Assembly: GCA_035763085.1 (NCBI GenBank) | Contig: DASUBV010000400.1 | Span: 1 to 8,409, forward strand | Length of the DNA: 8,409 nucleotides | Direction of reading: 5' to 3' | Source: DASUBV01 sp035763085 | GTDB lineage: Bacteria > Actinomycetota > Actinomycetes > Streptosporangiales > Streptosporangiaceae | Shown: one piece after another, positions 1 through 6,330 of the stretch | Position numbering within the stretch: position 1 is the first letter of the stretch | How the letters are laid out: each line of letters begins with the position of its first letter | The notes under the pieces: generated by a model | Database searches by the model: none | Told to the model about the DNA's origin: nothing | The model's input: the letters and a program-made list of their open reading frames with translations, nothing else | Translations under genes and position numbers: made by a program

Positions 1-369
1 TCGCAGGAGGGGGACATGGCGATGACTGGCTGGTGCCCGGACTGGCCGGGCGGCTTCACCTTCATGCCGCCGCTGTTCGACGCCGCTCACTTCCTCACCA
101 GCGTGGGCAACGGCGTCCTGTCCCAGTACAACAGCCCGCAGCTGAACGCGGAGTTCGCCCAGGCCGCGAAGATCGGCAACGTCCAGCAGCAGAACGCGGC
201 GTACGCCAGGCTCGACGTCCAGATCCAGAAGCTGGCCCTGGTCGTTCCCACCGTCTACGACAACACGGTGATGCTCGTCGGCAGCAACATCGCCGGCGCC
301 TACCCGTCGCAGGCCTGGAACAACGGTGTTGACTTCGTATCGGTCGGCCTGAAGAACCCGCACATCTGA
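1..369 (+). CDS. ABC transporter family 5 substrate-binding protein, C-terminal part (partial)
   Basis: The frame is open from the first base of the window, so the gene begins upstream and only the last 122 residues are seen; the ATG at 16 is internal. The product is the end of an extracellular peptide-binding lipoprotein that delivers oligopeptides to the membrane permeases encoded next. The visible part matches the C-lobe of SBP family 5: a TGWCPDWP segment (the usual 'W.aDyPdp' region), a stretch with YNSPQLNAEFAQA (the 'y.np.vd.l...A' helix), and a final part in which the chain returns to the N-lobe (VPTVYDN). The signal peptide and lipobox lie outside the window. The stop overlaps the next start as TGATG. 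The family call rests on these patterns and on the downstream permease and ATPase genes. The peptide specificity cannot be read. Confidence 0.88.
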   Translation, partial: SQEGDMAMTGWCPDWPGGFTFMPPLFDAAHFLTSVGNGVLSQYNSPQLNAEFAQAAKIGNVQQQNAAYARLDVQIQKLALVVPTVYDNTVMLVGSNIAGAYPSQAWNNGVDFVSVGLKNPHI

Positions 370-1313
370 TGACGACTGTCACCGGAACGCAGGCGGGCCC
401 GCTGCCCGCCACGCAGGCACCCGCCGGCACCGGCCGGCGGGTGCTGCGCGGGCTCGCCCATGACAAGGGCGCCGTGGCCAGCGTGACCATTCTCATCCTG
501 TTCATCCTGATGGCGGCCGGAGCACCGCTGCTCACGAAGGTCACCGGGTGGGGTCCGGACACGCTCAACCCGAACGCCATCAACCCGAACCTGGGCGGCG
601 AGCCGCTCGGTCACCTGGGCGGGATCAGCCTGGCGCATCCCTTCGGCGTGGAGCCGGACTCCGGCCGGGACATCCTGGCCAGGATCGCCTACGGAGCCAG
701 GGTCTCGTTCCTGATCGCGTTCTCGGCGACGATCCTCACCACCACGCTGGGCGTGGTGTTCGGCATGCTGGCCGGGTTCTTCCACGGCTGGGTGGACCAG
801 GTGATCTCCCGGCTGATGGACTTCCTGATGGCCTTCCCGGCCCTGATCTTCATGATCGCGATACTGTCCGCGCTGCCGTCGGGCAACCGGCCGCTGCTGC
901 TGGTGATCGTCTTGTCGGTCTTCGGCTGGCCCTACCTTGGCCGGGTCATCAGGGGGCAGGCGCTCAGCCTGACCGAGCGTGACTTCGTGGCGGCCGCGCG
1001 GGTCTCCGGCGGCAAGACCCGGCACCTGGTCTTCCGCGAGATCCTGCCGAACCTCCTGTCGACGGTCGTCGTGATGGCCAGCCTGTCGGTTCCCGGGTTC
1101 GTGGGCGCCGAGGCCGGGCTGTCCTTCCTCGGAGTGGGGGTGACCCCGCCCACCTCGTCCTGGGGGCAGATGATCAGCAGTTCCCTGCAGTGGTACTCGA
1201 CGGACCCGCTGTACTTCGCCATCCCCGGCGCGTTCTTGTTCCTCACCGTGCTGACGCTGACGGTGTTCGGCGACCGGCTGCGGCACGCGCTCGACGCGGG
1301 GGAGGCCGCCTGA
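369..1313 (+). CDS. Opp/Dpp-type peptide ABC transporter permease, DppC-like
   Basis: 314-residue integral membrane subunit that forms half of the translocation channel for peptides. A cytosolic N-terminal tail of about 35 residues precedes a first membrane segment (about 38-57). An OppC-type segment follows (FGVEPDSGRDILARIAYGAR, about 92-111), which matches the conserved 'fGtD.lGRDvlSRl.yGaR' of this subunit. Five further hydrophobic segments span about 112-300. The EAA coupling loop that contacts the ATPases is DFVAAARVSGGKTRHLVFREILPN (about 205-228, shown here only to identify it). Start ATG at 369 overlaps the upstream TGA. There is little Shine-Dalgarno sequence before it, which fits translational coupling. 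Here the C-type permease precedes the B-type, the reverse of the E. coli dppABCDF order. Length is normal for the family. Confidence 0.93.
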   Translation: MTTVTGTQAGPLPATQAPAGTGRRVLRGLAHDKGAVASVTILILFILMAAGAPLLTKVTGWGPDTLNPNAINPNLGGEPLGHLGGISLAHPFGVEPDSGRDILARIAYGARVSFLIAFSATILTTTLGVVFGMLAGFFHGWVDQVISRLMDFLMAFPALIFMIAILSALPSGNRPLLLVIVLSVFGWPYLGRVIRGQALSLTERDFVAAARVSGGKTRHLVFREILPNLLSTVVVMASLSVPGFVGAEAGLSFLGVGVTPPTSSWGQMISSSLQWYSTDPLYFAIPGAFLFLTVLTLTVFGDRLRHALDAGEAA

Positions 1314-2308
1314 TGCTCCGCTACCTTGCGATCAGGCTGCTCAGCGGGGCCGGCATCCTGGTGGCGATCTGCTTCGTCACTTTCGCGATCTTCTTCTGGC
1401 TGTCCCCGGACCCGGCGGTCGCGGTCTGCGGCAAGACCTGCACCGCGGCGCGGATCGAGGAGATCCGGCACGCGCTCGGTCTCGGCCAGCCTTTCCTCAC
1501 TCAGTTCTGGGACTTCCTGCGGGGGATCTTCGCCGGCCGGACCTACGGGAGCGGCGCCGACCTGGTGCACTGCCCGGCTCCGTGCCTCGGCTACTCCTTC
1601 CAGACCAGCCAGAACGTCTGGGAGATGATCACCCAGCGGCTGCCGGTGTCCGCGACGATCGCCATCGGCGCGGCCCTGCTGTGGGTGCTGGCCGGGATAG
1701 TCCTGGGCGTGATCAGCGGTGTCCGGGAGAACTCCTGGTGGGACCGCGGGTCGCTGCTGCTGACTCTGGGCGGCGCCTCGATCCCGAGTTTCGTGCTGGC
1801 GCTGGCACTGCAGTACCTCCTGGTGGTCGTACTCCAGGTGCTCCCGTTCCCGCAGGGTGTCTCCTTCACCGCCGATCCGCAGCTGTGGTTCGAGTCCTAC
1901 CTGATGCCGTGGGTGGTTCTCGCGACCGGCTACGCGGCCCTGTACGCGCGGCTGACCCGGGCGAACGTGATCGACACGCTGCAGGAGAACTTCATGCGCA
2001 CGGCGCGGGCGAAGGGACTCGGCCCGGTCCTCATCCTGCGACGGCATGCGCTGCGCCCGGCACTGACGCCGATCACGACGATCTTCGGGATGGACTTCGC
2101 CTGGCTGCTCGGCGGCGCGCTGATCGTCGAGACCGTGTTCGGCATGAACGGGCTGGGGCTGATGACCGAGCAGGCCATCCAGAAGAACGACCAGCCGGTG
2201 ATCATGGCGGTGACGCTGCTCGCGGCGTTCTTCGTGGTCATCGGCAACCTCGTGGTCGACATTCTGTATACCTACCTGGACCCGAGGGTGAGGATCGCCG
2301 CGCGATGA
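1313..2308 (+). CDS. Opp/Dpp-type peptide ABC transporter permease, DppB-like
   Basis: 331-residue membrane subunit, partner of the preceding permease. It starts MLRYLAIRLL with a first membrane helix at about 12-30, typical of DppB/OppB. A long extracellular loop (about 31-110) follows, then a block of five membrane segments with the EAA loop around 207-238 (NFMRTARAKGLGP) and the family's C-terminal 'DiLY.yLDPRvR' ending. The ATG at 1313 is chosen because it overlaps the previous stop (TGATG), has GGAGG at 1301-1305 with a 7-base spacer, and gives the canonical N-terminus; the open frame extends further 5' only by overlapping the DppC-like gene. The extracellular loop holds two CxxxC pairs (Cys39/Cys43 and Cys87/Cys91), which could form disulfides outside the membrane. 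Confidence 0.93.
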   Translation: MLRYLAIRLLSGAGILVAICFVTFAIFFWLSPDPAVAVCGKTCTAARIEEIRHALGLGQPFLTQFWDFLRGIFAGRTYGSGADLVHCPAPCLGYSFQTSQNVWEMITQRLPVSATIAIGAALLWVLAGIVLGVISGVRENSWWDRGSLLLTLGGASIPSFVLALALQYLLVVVLQVLPFPQGVSFTADPQLWFESYLMPWVVLATGYAALYARLTRANVIDTLQENFMRTARAKGLGPVLILRRHALRPALTPITTIFGMDFAWLLGGALIVETVFGMNGLGLMTEQAIQKNDQPVIMAVTLLAAFFVVIGNLVVDILYTYLDPRVRIAAR

Positions 2309-3111
2309 GCCCGCTGCTGGCCGTATCCAACCTGACGGTGTCCCTGCCCGCGAGCGGAGGCTATGCCGACGTCGTCAGGAGCTCCTCGTTCACGATCGGT
2401 GAAGACGACACCCTCGGCATCGTCGGCGAGTCCGGCTCGGGCAAGTCGATGACCGCGCTGGCGATCATGGGCCTGCTGCCCAGGGGCGGCCGGGCCACCG
2501 GCAGCGTCAAGTTCGACGGAACCGAGATCCTCGGCATGGCCGACCGTGACCTGCGGCACCTGCGCGGTGCCGTGATGTCGATGATCTTCCAGGATCCGCT
2601 CTCCTCGCTGAACCCCTATTACACCGTCGGCTTGCAGATCGAGGAGGCCTACCTCGCCCATCGCGGCGGCTCGCGGAAGGCCGCGCACAAGCTGGCCGCC
2701 GAGGCCATGGCCGAGGTGGGCATCCCCGATCCGGCGGTCCGGGCCCGCCATTACCCGCATCAGTTTTCTGGCGGCCAGCGCCAGCGGATCATGATCGCGA
2801 TGGCGCTGATCTGCGAGCCGAAGCTGCTGATCGCCGACGAGCCGACCACGGCGCTCGACGTCACCGTGCAGGCGCAGGTCCTGAAGCTGCTGGCGCGGCT
2901 GCAGGCGCAGACTGGCATGGGATTGCTGTTCATCACCCACGACCTCGCGGTGATCAGCCAGGTCGCCCGCCGGGTGGTGGTCATGCGCGACGGCGAGCAA
3001 CTGGAGTACGTGACCACTGAGGAAGCATTCTGCTCGCCCCGGCACGCCTACACCCGCAGCCTGCTTGAGGCGATCCCGAGGATCGACGACGCCCTCACGG
3101 AGGCGCCATGA
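2305..3111 (+). CDS. Peptide ABC transporter ATP-binding protein, DppD-like
   Basis: 268-residue cytosolic ATPase that powers peptide import, working as a heterodimer with the next gene product. All nucleotide-binding elements are visible: Walker A GESGSGKS (41-48), Q-loop FQDP (Gln96), ABC signature FSGGQ (154-158), Walker B LLIADEP (174-180), D-loop region ALD, and H-loop His212 in ITHDLAV. The family's C-terminal 'HPYT..LL.aiP' segment is present as RHAYTRSLLEAIP (about 246-258). The chain stops 10 residues later, so it is shorter than E. coli DppD/OppD (about 330 residues) and lacks most of the C-terminal regulatory extension. Start ATG at 2305 overlaps the permease stop as ATGA, with GAGGA about 10 bases upstream; the open frame reaching further 5' is the shadow of the permease gene. 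Confidence 0.94.
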   Translation: MSPLLAVSNLTVSLPASGGYADVVRSSSFTIGEDDTLGIVGESGSGKSMTALAIMGLLPRGGRATGSVKFDGTEILGMADRDLRHLRGAVMSMIFQDPLSSLNPYYTVGLQIEEAYLAHRGGSRKAAHKLAAEAMAEVGIPDPAVRARHYPHQFSGGQRQRIMIAMALICEPKLLIADEPTTALDVTVQAQVLKLLARLQAQTGMGLLFITHDLAVISQVARRVVVMRDGEQLEYVTTEEAFCSPRHAYTRSLLEAIPRIDDALTEAP

Positions 3112-3947
3112 GTGATGCGCTGCTGCAGGTACGAGACCTGACGAAGGACTTCACAGTCCGCTCCGGCAACGCGCTGTTCGGGCGGAAATCCACGTTCCGG
3201 GCCGTGGACGCGGTGAGCTTCGACGTCCCGCCCGGCCAGACGCTCGCGATCGTCGGCGAGTCCGGCAGCGGGAAGTCCACCACCGCGCGGATGGTGGCCA
3301 AGCTGATCGAGCCCACCAGCGGCACGCTGTCGCTGCATGGCGAGGACTTCACGCACGCCCGGGGGCAGCAGCTGGCCCGCTTCCGCAGTGACATCCAGGT
3401 CGTCTTCCAGGACCCGTTCTCCTCGCTCAACCCGAAGCACACGGTCGAGCGCATTCTCGCCGCGCCGCTGGACTATCAGGGGATCAAGCCGGCGGGCGGG
3501 CGCCGTGCCTTCACCCGCGCCCTGATGGAACAGGTCGGGCTCAACCCTGATCATCTGCTGCGTTACCCGGCGCAGTTCTCCGGGGGGCAGGCCCAGCGCA
3601 TCGGCATCGCCCGCGCGCTCGCCGTCGCACCCCGGCTGGTGATATGCGACGAGGCGGTCAGTGCCCTGGATGTCACGGTGCAGGCCCAGGTGATCGACCT
3701 GCTGCGGCGACTGCAGCAGCAGCTGGGACTGGCCTACATCTTCATCGCCCACGACCTGGCGGTCGTGCGCCGGATCGCGCACCGGGTCGCCGTGATGAGC
3801 AAGGGGGTCATCGTCGAGCAGGGATCATGCCAGGACGTCATGCGCAATCCGCGCGACCCGTATACCAAGACCCTGCTCGCAGCGATCCCGCAGATCAACC
3901 CAGAATGGGACCGTCGGCGTCAGGAAAATGCGAAGGAGCTGGCATGA
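3108..3947 (+). CDS. Peptide ABC transporter ATP-binding protein, DppF-like
   Basis: 279-residue second ATPase of the transporter. Visible motifs are Walker A GESGSGKST (50-58), Q-loop FQDP (Gln101), signature FSGGQ (157-161), Walker B LVICDE (177-182) followed by the typical AVSALDVT, and H-loop His215 in IAHDLAVV. The N-terminal insert after the first strand (LFGRKSTFRAVDAVSF, about 23-38) is typical of the DppF/OppF branch and separates it from the DppD-like partner. The C-terminal 'dPYTk.LLaAiPq.nP' segment is present (about 250-265), and the remaining extension is short. Start ATG at 3108 overlaps the previous stop as ATGA, with GGAGG at 3099-3103 and a 4-base spacer. The next gene begins inside its stop codon, again as ATGA. 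Confidence 0.95.
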   Translation: MSDALLQVRDLTKDFTVRSGNALFGRKSTFRAVDAVSFDVPPGQTLAIVGESGSGKSTTARMVAKLIEPTSGTLSLHGEDFTHARGQQLARFRSDIQVVFQDPFSSLNPKHTVERILAAPLDYQGIKPAGGRRAFTRALMEQVGLNPDHLLRYPAQFSGGQAQRIGIARALAVAPRLVICDEAVSALDVTVQAQVIDLLRRLQQQLGLAYIFIAHDLAVVRRIAHRVAVMSKGVIVEQGSCQDVMRNPRDPYTKTLLAAIPQINPEWDRRRQENAKELA

Positions 3948-5352
3948 CGCAATCGCTGCCCACGGCCGTGCCCGCCAGGACCGAGCCGGTGAGCACGCTG
4001 ACCGGTGAGACCGAGCCCCGGCCGTTGCCCCGGGTGGCCGAGATCCCGGGCTTCGTGGAGTACATGGGCAGCGGATGGGGGACACCCGACCGGACCGCGC
4101 CGGTCGCGCCGGGCACGGCGAGTGCGACGGCGGCTCACCGGGCACGGCTAGCCGCGGAATTTCCCGGCCGCTGGATCGTGGTGCCGGCCGGGCGGGCACC
4201 GGTACGCAGCAATGACACGGCCTACGACTTCCGGCCCGGCAGTGACTTCGTCTGGCTCACCGGCTGCCCGGTACAGGACGCCGTCCTGATCCTGGGCCCG
4301 GCCGAGGCCACCGTGTATGTCCCGCCACCGGCCTACCCGGGTGAGCGGGACTTCTTCGCCAGCGCGGCGACCGGGGAATTGTGGGTAGGCGCCGCACCGG
4401 GCCTCAGCGACTGGGCCGAGGCACTCGGCCTCACTGTGCGGCCGCTGAGCGAGCTGGCGGACGCGGTGGCGCGGCTGAGCGACCCGCTGCGTCCCGGCGT
4501 GCCGGAGTTCGACCGCGCCGTTGCCGAGCTGCGCATGATCAAGACGAGTGGGAGATCGGCCAGCTGCGGGAGGCGGTGAACCAGACAGTCGCCGGCTTCG
4601 CCTCTGTCGTCGGTGAGTTTCCCGCGGCTATCGCGGGCGGCGGCGAGCGCTGGCTGCAGGGCACGTTCGACCGGCACGCCAGGACGTACGGCAACGGTCC
4701 TGGTTACGCCACGATCGTGGGCAGCGGGAAGCATGCCCCCACGCTGCACTGGGTGCGGTGCGACGGCCCGGTACTGGCCGGGGACGTGGTGCTGCTGGAT
4801 ATGGGCGTGGAGACCCGCTCGTTCTACACGGCCGACGTGACTCGCACGTTCCCGGCGTCGGGGACCTTCAGCGACGCGCAACGGCAGGTGCACAACCTGG
4901 TGGAGGCGGCGCACCGGGCCGGCCTGGCCGCGGTCCGGCCCGGGCGGCGGTTCACGGACTTCCACCATGCGGCGATGGAGGTCATCGCCCGCGGGCTTGC
5001 CGACTGGGGGCTGCTGCAGGTCTCGGTCGACGAGGCCCTGTCCGATCAGGGCCAGCAGCACCGCCGCTACCTGGTCTGCGGCATCGGCCATCACCTCGGG
5101 CTGGACGTGCACGACTGCGCGCAGGCGAGCACCGGCGCTTACCAGGGCGCCACGATGGCGCCGGGAATGGTGCTGACCGTCGAGCCAGGCCTCTACTTCC
5201 ACGCGCACGACCAGACCGTGCCGCCCGAGTTGCGCGGGATCGGCGTCCGGATCGAAGATGACCTGCTGGTCACCCCGGACGGCGCCGAGGTTCTGTCGGC
5301 CGCGCTGCCGATCAGCGCTGACGGGCTCGAGCGATGGCCGGGCCAGGATTAG
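3944..5352 (+). pseudogene. pepP: Aminopeptidase P family protein (M24B, Xaa-Pro aminopeptidase), split by a single-base frameshift
   Basis: Metallo-peptidase of the creatinase/aminopeptidase P fold that releases an N-terminal residue preceding proline. The first frame starts at ATG 3944 (ATGA overlap with the ATPase gene, GGAG at 3935-3938). It encodes the AMP_N domain with RSNDTAYDFRPGSDFVWLTG at about 88-107, up to ...LRMIK at residue 200. The frame then shifts: the next family residues, DEWEIGQLREAV, are read from 4543 in the +1-numbered frame (codon starts 4543, 4546...) through the TAG at 5352-5350. Joined, the protein would be 469 residues with the complete dinuclear-metal set: Asp286, Asp298, His383, Glu414 and Glu438, plus supporting His269 and His390. 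Without correction the first frame ends at 4579 after 211 residues. The position fits intracellular processing of peptides imported by the upstream transporter. It may be a true mutation, a sequencing error, or a gene split in two. The symbol is a family-level assignment. Confidence 0.88.
4541..4546 (+). other. Frameshift site within the aminopeptidase P gene
   Basis: The sequence reads ATC AAG ACG AGT GGG in the upstream frame. Inserting one G after AAG gives ATC AAG GAC GAG TGG GAG, encoding the family's I-K-D-E-W-E-I. G4543 thus serves as the last base of the Lys codon and the first base of the Asp codon. No long homopolymer or classical X XXY YYZ slippery heptamer is present, so programmed frameshifting is not supported. 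Confidence 0.85.
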
Positions 5353-5365
5353 CCTGCACACCGGT

Positions 5366-5384
5366 CGCCGCTGGCGCAGCGGCG
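5366..5384 (+). terminator. GC hairpin 3' of the peptide operon, possible terminator
   Basis: Perfect 7-bp inverted repeat CGCCGCT / AGCGGCG with a 5-base loop (GGCGC), beginning 13 bases after the aminopeptidase stop. There is no T-tract after it; actinobacterial terminators often lack one. The 9-base direct repeat GCACACCGG flanks it at 5356-5364 and 5390-5398. Function as a terminator is inference. Confidence 0.45.
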
Positions 5385-5448
5385 TGCCAGCACACCGGCA
5401 GGCAGCCGGACGCCCCGGTACCCGGCTGGCCTGGTCCGGGTGTCTCGT

Positions 5449-5498
5449 CCGGCGAAGTCGCCGGGCGGGCCGCCTTGCCACGCCCGGCGGCCGCCCGG
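5449..5498 (-). terminator. Hairpin pair abutting the minus-strand stop, likely (bidirectional) terminator
   Basis: A strong stem pairs 5461-5468 (CCGGGCGG) with 5491-5498 (CCGCCCGG). After one bulged G it continues as 5470-5474 (CCGCC) with 5486-5490 (GGCGG), leaving an 11-base loop. The stem ends directly at the stop codon of the minus-strand gene (5499-5501). A second hairpin, CCGGCG 5449-5454 / CGCCGG 5459-5464 with loop AAGT, overlaps its outer arm, so only one of the two can form at a time. There is no T-tract on either strand. The place between two convergent genes suggests it terminates one or both. Confidence 0.55.
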
Positions 5499-6137
5499 TC
5501 AGTAGGCAATCCCGACCGGCTGGCCGATCGTAGCCGGATCATCCAGGACGGCCAGCATCAGGTGCGCCACGTCGGCCCGGCCGGCCGTGTACCCGCGCGG
5601 CACGTTCGAGCCGATCCGGGTCCGGTACTGCCCGGTCAGCGGCTTGTCCACCAGCTTGGGCGGCCGGATGACCGTCCAGTCGGCGGAGCTGCGCGCGATC
5701 GCCTGCTCCATGGCCGTCAGGTCGGCATAGGTGTCGCGCAGCATGACGCTGATGAACGGCAGCAAGAGGCGCCGGTTGACGAAGCTGTCGCCCTCGGGGA
5801 CTGGCCCGGCCGGCACGGCGCTGACCGCCACGAACCGCTCGACGCGGCTCGCCTCCAGGGCCTGCAGGATGCCGCCGACCGTGGTGGAGGCCACCGGGCC
5901 GTCCTTGCGGCTGCGCGGGCCGACCCCCGAGATCGCCGCATCGCTGGCCTCCAGGGCCGGCTGCAGCGCCTCCGGGTCAGTCAGCCCGGCCACCCGGACG
6001 ATCTCCAGCGAGGGGTGCTGCACGCCGAAGCCGGATGATTCCCGGATCACCGCGGTCACCTTGTGGCCGCTGTCCAGCGCCTGCCGGACAACCTCGCCGC
6101 CGATGCCGCCGCTTGCTCCGAAGACTGTGATCTTCAT
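5499..6137 (-). CDS. NmrA/BVR-B-like NAD(P)-binding protein (atypical SDR)
   Basis: 212-residue cytosolic protein with a single Rossmann fold. The N-terminus MKITVFGASGGIGGEVVRQAL carries the dinucleotide-binding GASGGIG at residues 7-13 (written here only to identify it). Arg32 after the second strand suggests NADPH preference. The WTVIRPP segment (154-160) and RADVAHLML near 187-195 are characteristic of the NAD(P)H-binding atypical SDR group that includes biliverdin reductase B-like flavin reductases and NmrA-like redox sensors. The YxxxK catalytic pair of classical SDRs is absent. Start ATG at 6135-6137 has AGGAGAGG just upstream on the minus strand (6141-6148). Its leader contains a 10-bp hairpin and AT-rich direct repeats. 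The substrate is unknown; related genes are often under redox- or quinone-responsive repressors. Confidence 0.9.
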   Translation of the reverse strand: MKITVFGASGGIGGEVVRQALDSGHKVTAVIRESSGFGVQHPSLEIVRVAGLTDPEALQPALEASDAAISGVGPRSRKDGPVASTTVGGILQALEASRVERFVAVSAVPAGPVPEGDSFVNRRLLLPFISVMLRDTYADLTAMEQAIARSSADWTVIRPPKLVDKPLTGQYRTRIGSNVPRGYTAGRADVAHLMLAVLDDPATIGQPVGIAY

Positions 6138-6159
6138 CTGCCTCTCCTGCCTCGTTGAC

Positions 6160-6184
6160 GTCCGCGCCAGCGGGTGGCGCGGAC
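6160..6184 (-). other. 10-bp perfect inverted repeat in the leader of the NAD(P)-binding gene
   Basis: GTCCGCGCCA (6160-6169) pairs with TGGCGCGGAC (6175-6184) around the loop GCGGG. On the minus strand it lies in the expected 5' leader, with its proximal edge 22 bases from the start codon and about 11 from the ribosome binding site. It could be an RNA stem-loop, a DNA operator for a dimeric regulator, or a terminator for a transcript crossing the region. The sequence shows the structure only. Confidence 0.6.
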
Positions 6185-6210
6185 TCTGCTTGCTACTTCC
6201 TAATGAAACT

Positions 6211-6238
6211 TACCATATGAGTTCCATACTATATGAGT
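6211..6238. promoter_or_regulatory. AT-rich direct repeat, candidate operator/promoter of the minus-strand gene
   Basis: TACCATATGAGT (6211-6222) and TACTATATGAGT (6227-6238) match at 11 of 12 positions with a 16-bp period, in an AT-rich island within very GC-rich DNA. It lies 74-101 bases upstream of the minus-strand start codon. Read on the minus strand, TATAGT (6228-6233) resembles a -10 box, although I see no convincing -35 at the proper spacing. The repeat probably serves as a regulator-binding site at the promoter of the NAD(P)-binding gene; the binding factor is unknown. Confidence 0.5.
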
Positions 6239-6298
6239 CTCGTCTGCCGGCCTGCGCCGGGGCAGGCGACTGACCGGGCCACGCGGCGAGGCATCCGG

Positions 6299-6327
6299 TT
6301 GACCACCAGGCCGGATCCACTTATCTT
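6299..6327 (+). promoter_or_regulatory. Predicted housekeeping-sigma promoter of the SDR gene
   Basis: A -35 TTGACC (6299-6304) and a -10 TATCTT (6322-6327) are separated by 17 bp. The -35 matches the consensus at 5 of 6 positions and the -10 at 4 of 6, including the key T-A-----T positions. The predicted transcription start is near 6334, giving a leader of about 49 bases before the ATG at 6383. Confidence 0.6.
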
Positions 6328-6330
6328 AAA

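Noticed and set aside
1..15. AGGAGGGGG at the window start as a ribosome binding site for the ATG at 16
   Set aside because: The frame is open through it and encodes residues that continue the binding-protein domain, so it is internal coding sequence.
300..1286. Long minus-strand open frame antisense to the DppC-like permease, rich in Arg/Gly/Gln
   Set aside because: It lies opposite a clear permease gene and shows the Arg/Gly/Pro-rich composition of GC-biased shadow frames, with no recognisable domain.
932..2047. 371-codon minus-strand open frame antisense to both permeases
   Set aside because: It spans two well-supported genes on the other strand, has no ribosome binding site that stands out, and its composition is that of a shadow frame.
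4541..4579. Programmed ribosomal frameshifting in the aminopeptidase gene
   Set aside because: No X XXY YYZ heptamer, internal Shine-Dalgarno stimulator at the right spacing, or obvious downstream pseudoknot is seen; one missing G explains it.
5334..6038. Plus-strand open frame opposite the NAD(P)-binding gene
   Set aside because: The minus-strand frame has the Rossmann GASGGIG motif and a good ribosome binding site; the plus frame shows no domain.
6250..6267. GCCTGC / GCAGGC hairpin in the divergent intergenic region
   Set aside because: A 6-bp GC stem is weak evidence in this background and it does not sit at a promoter or stop codon.
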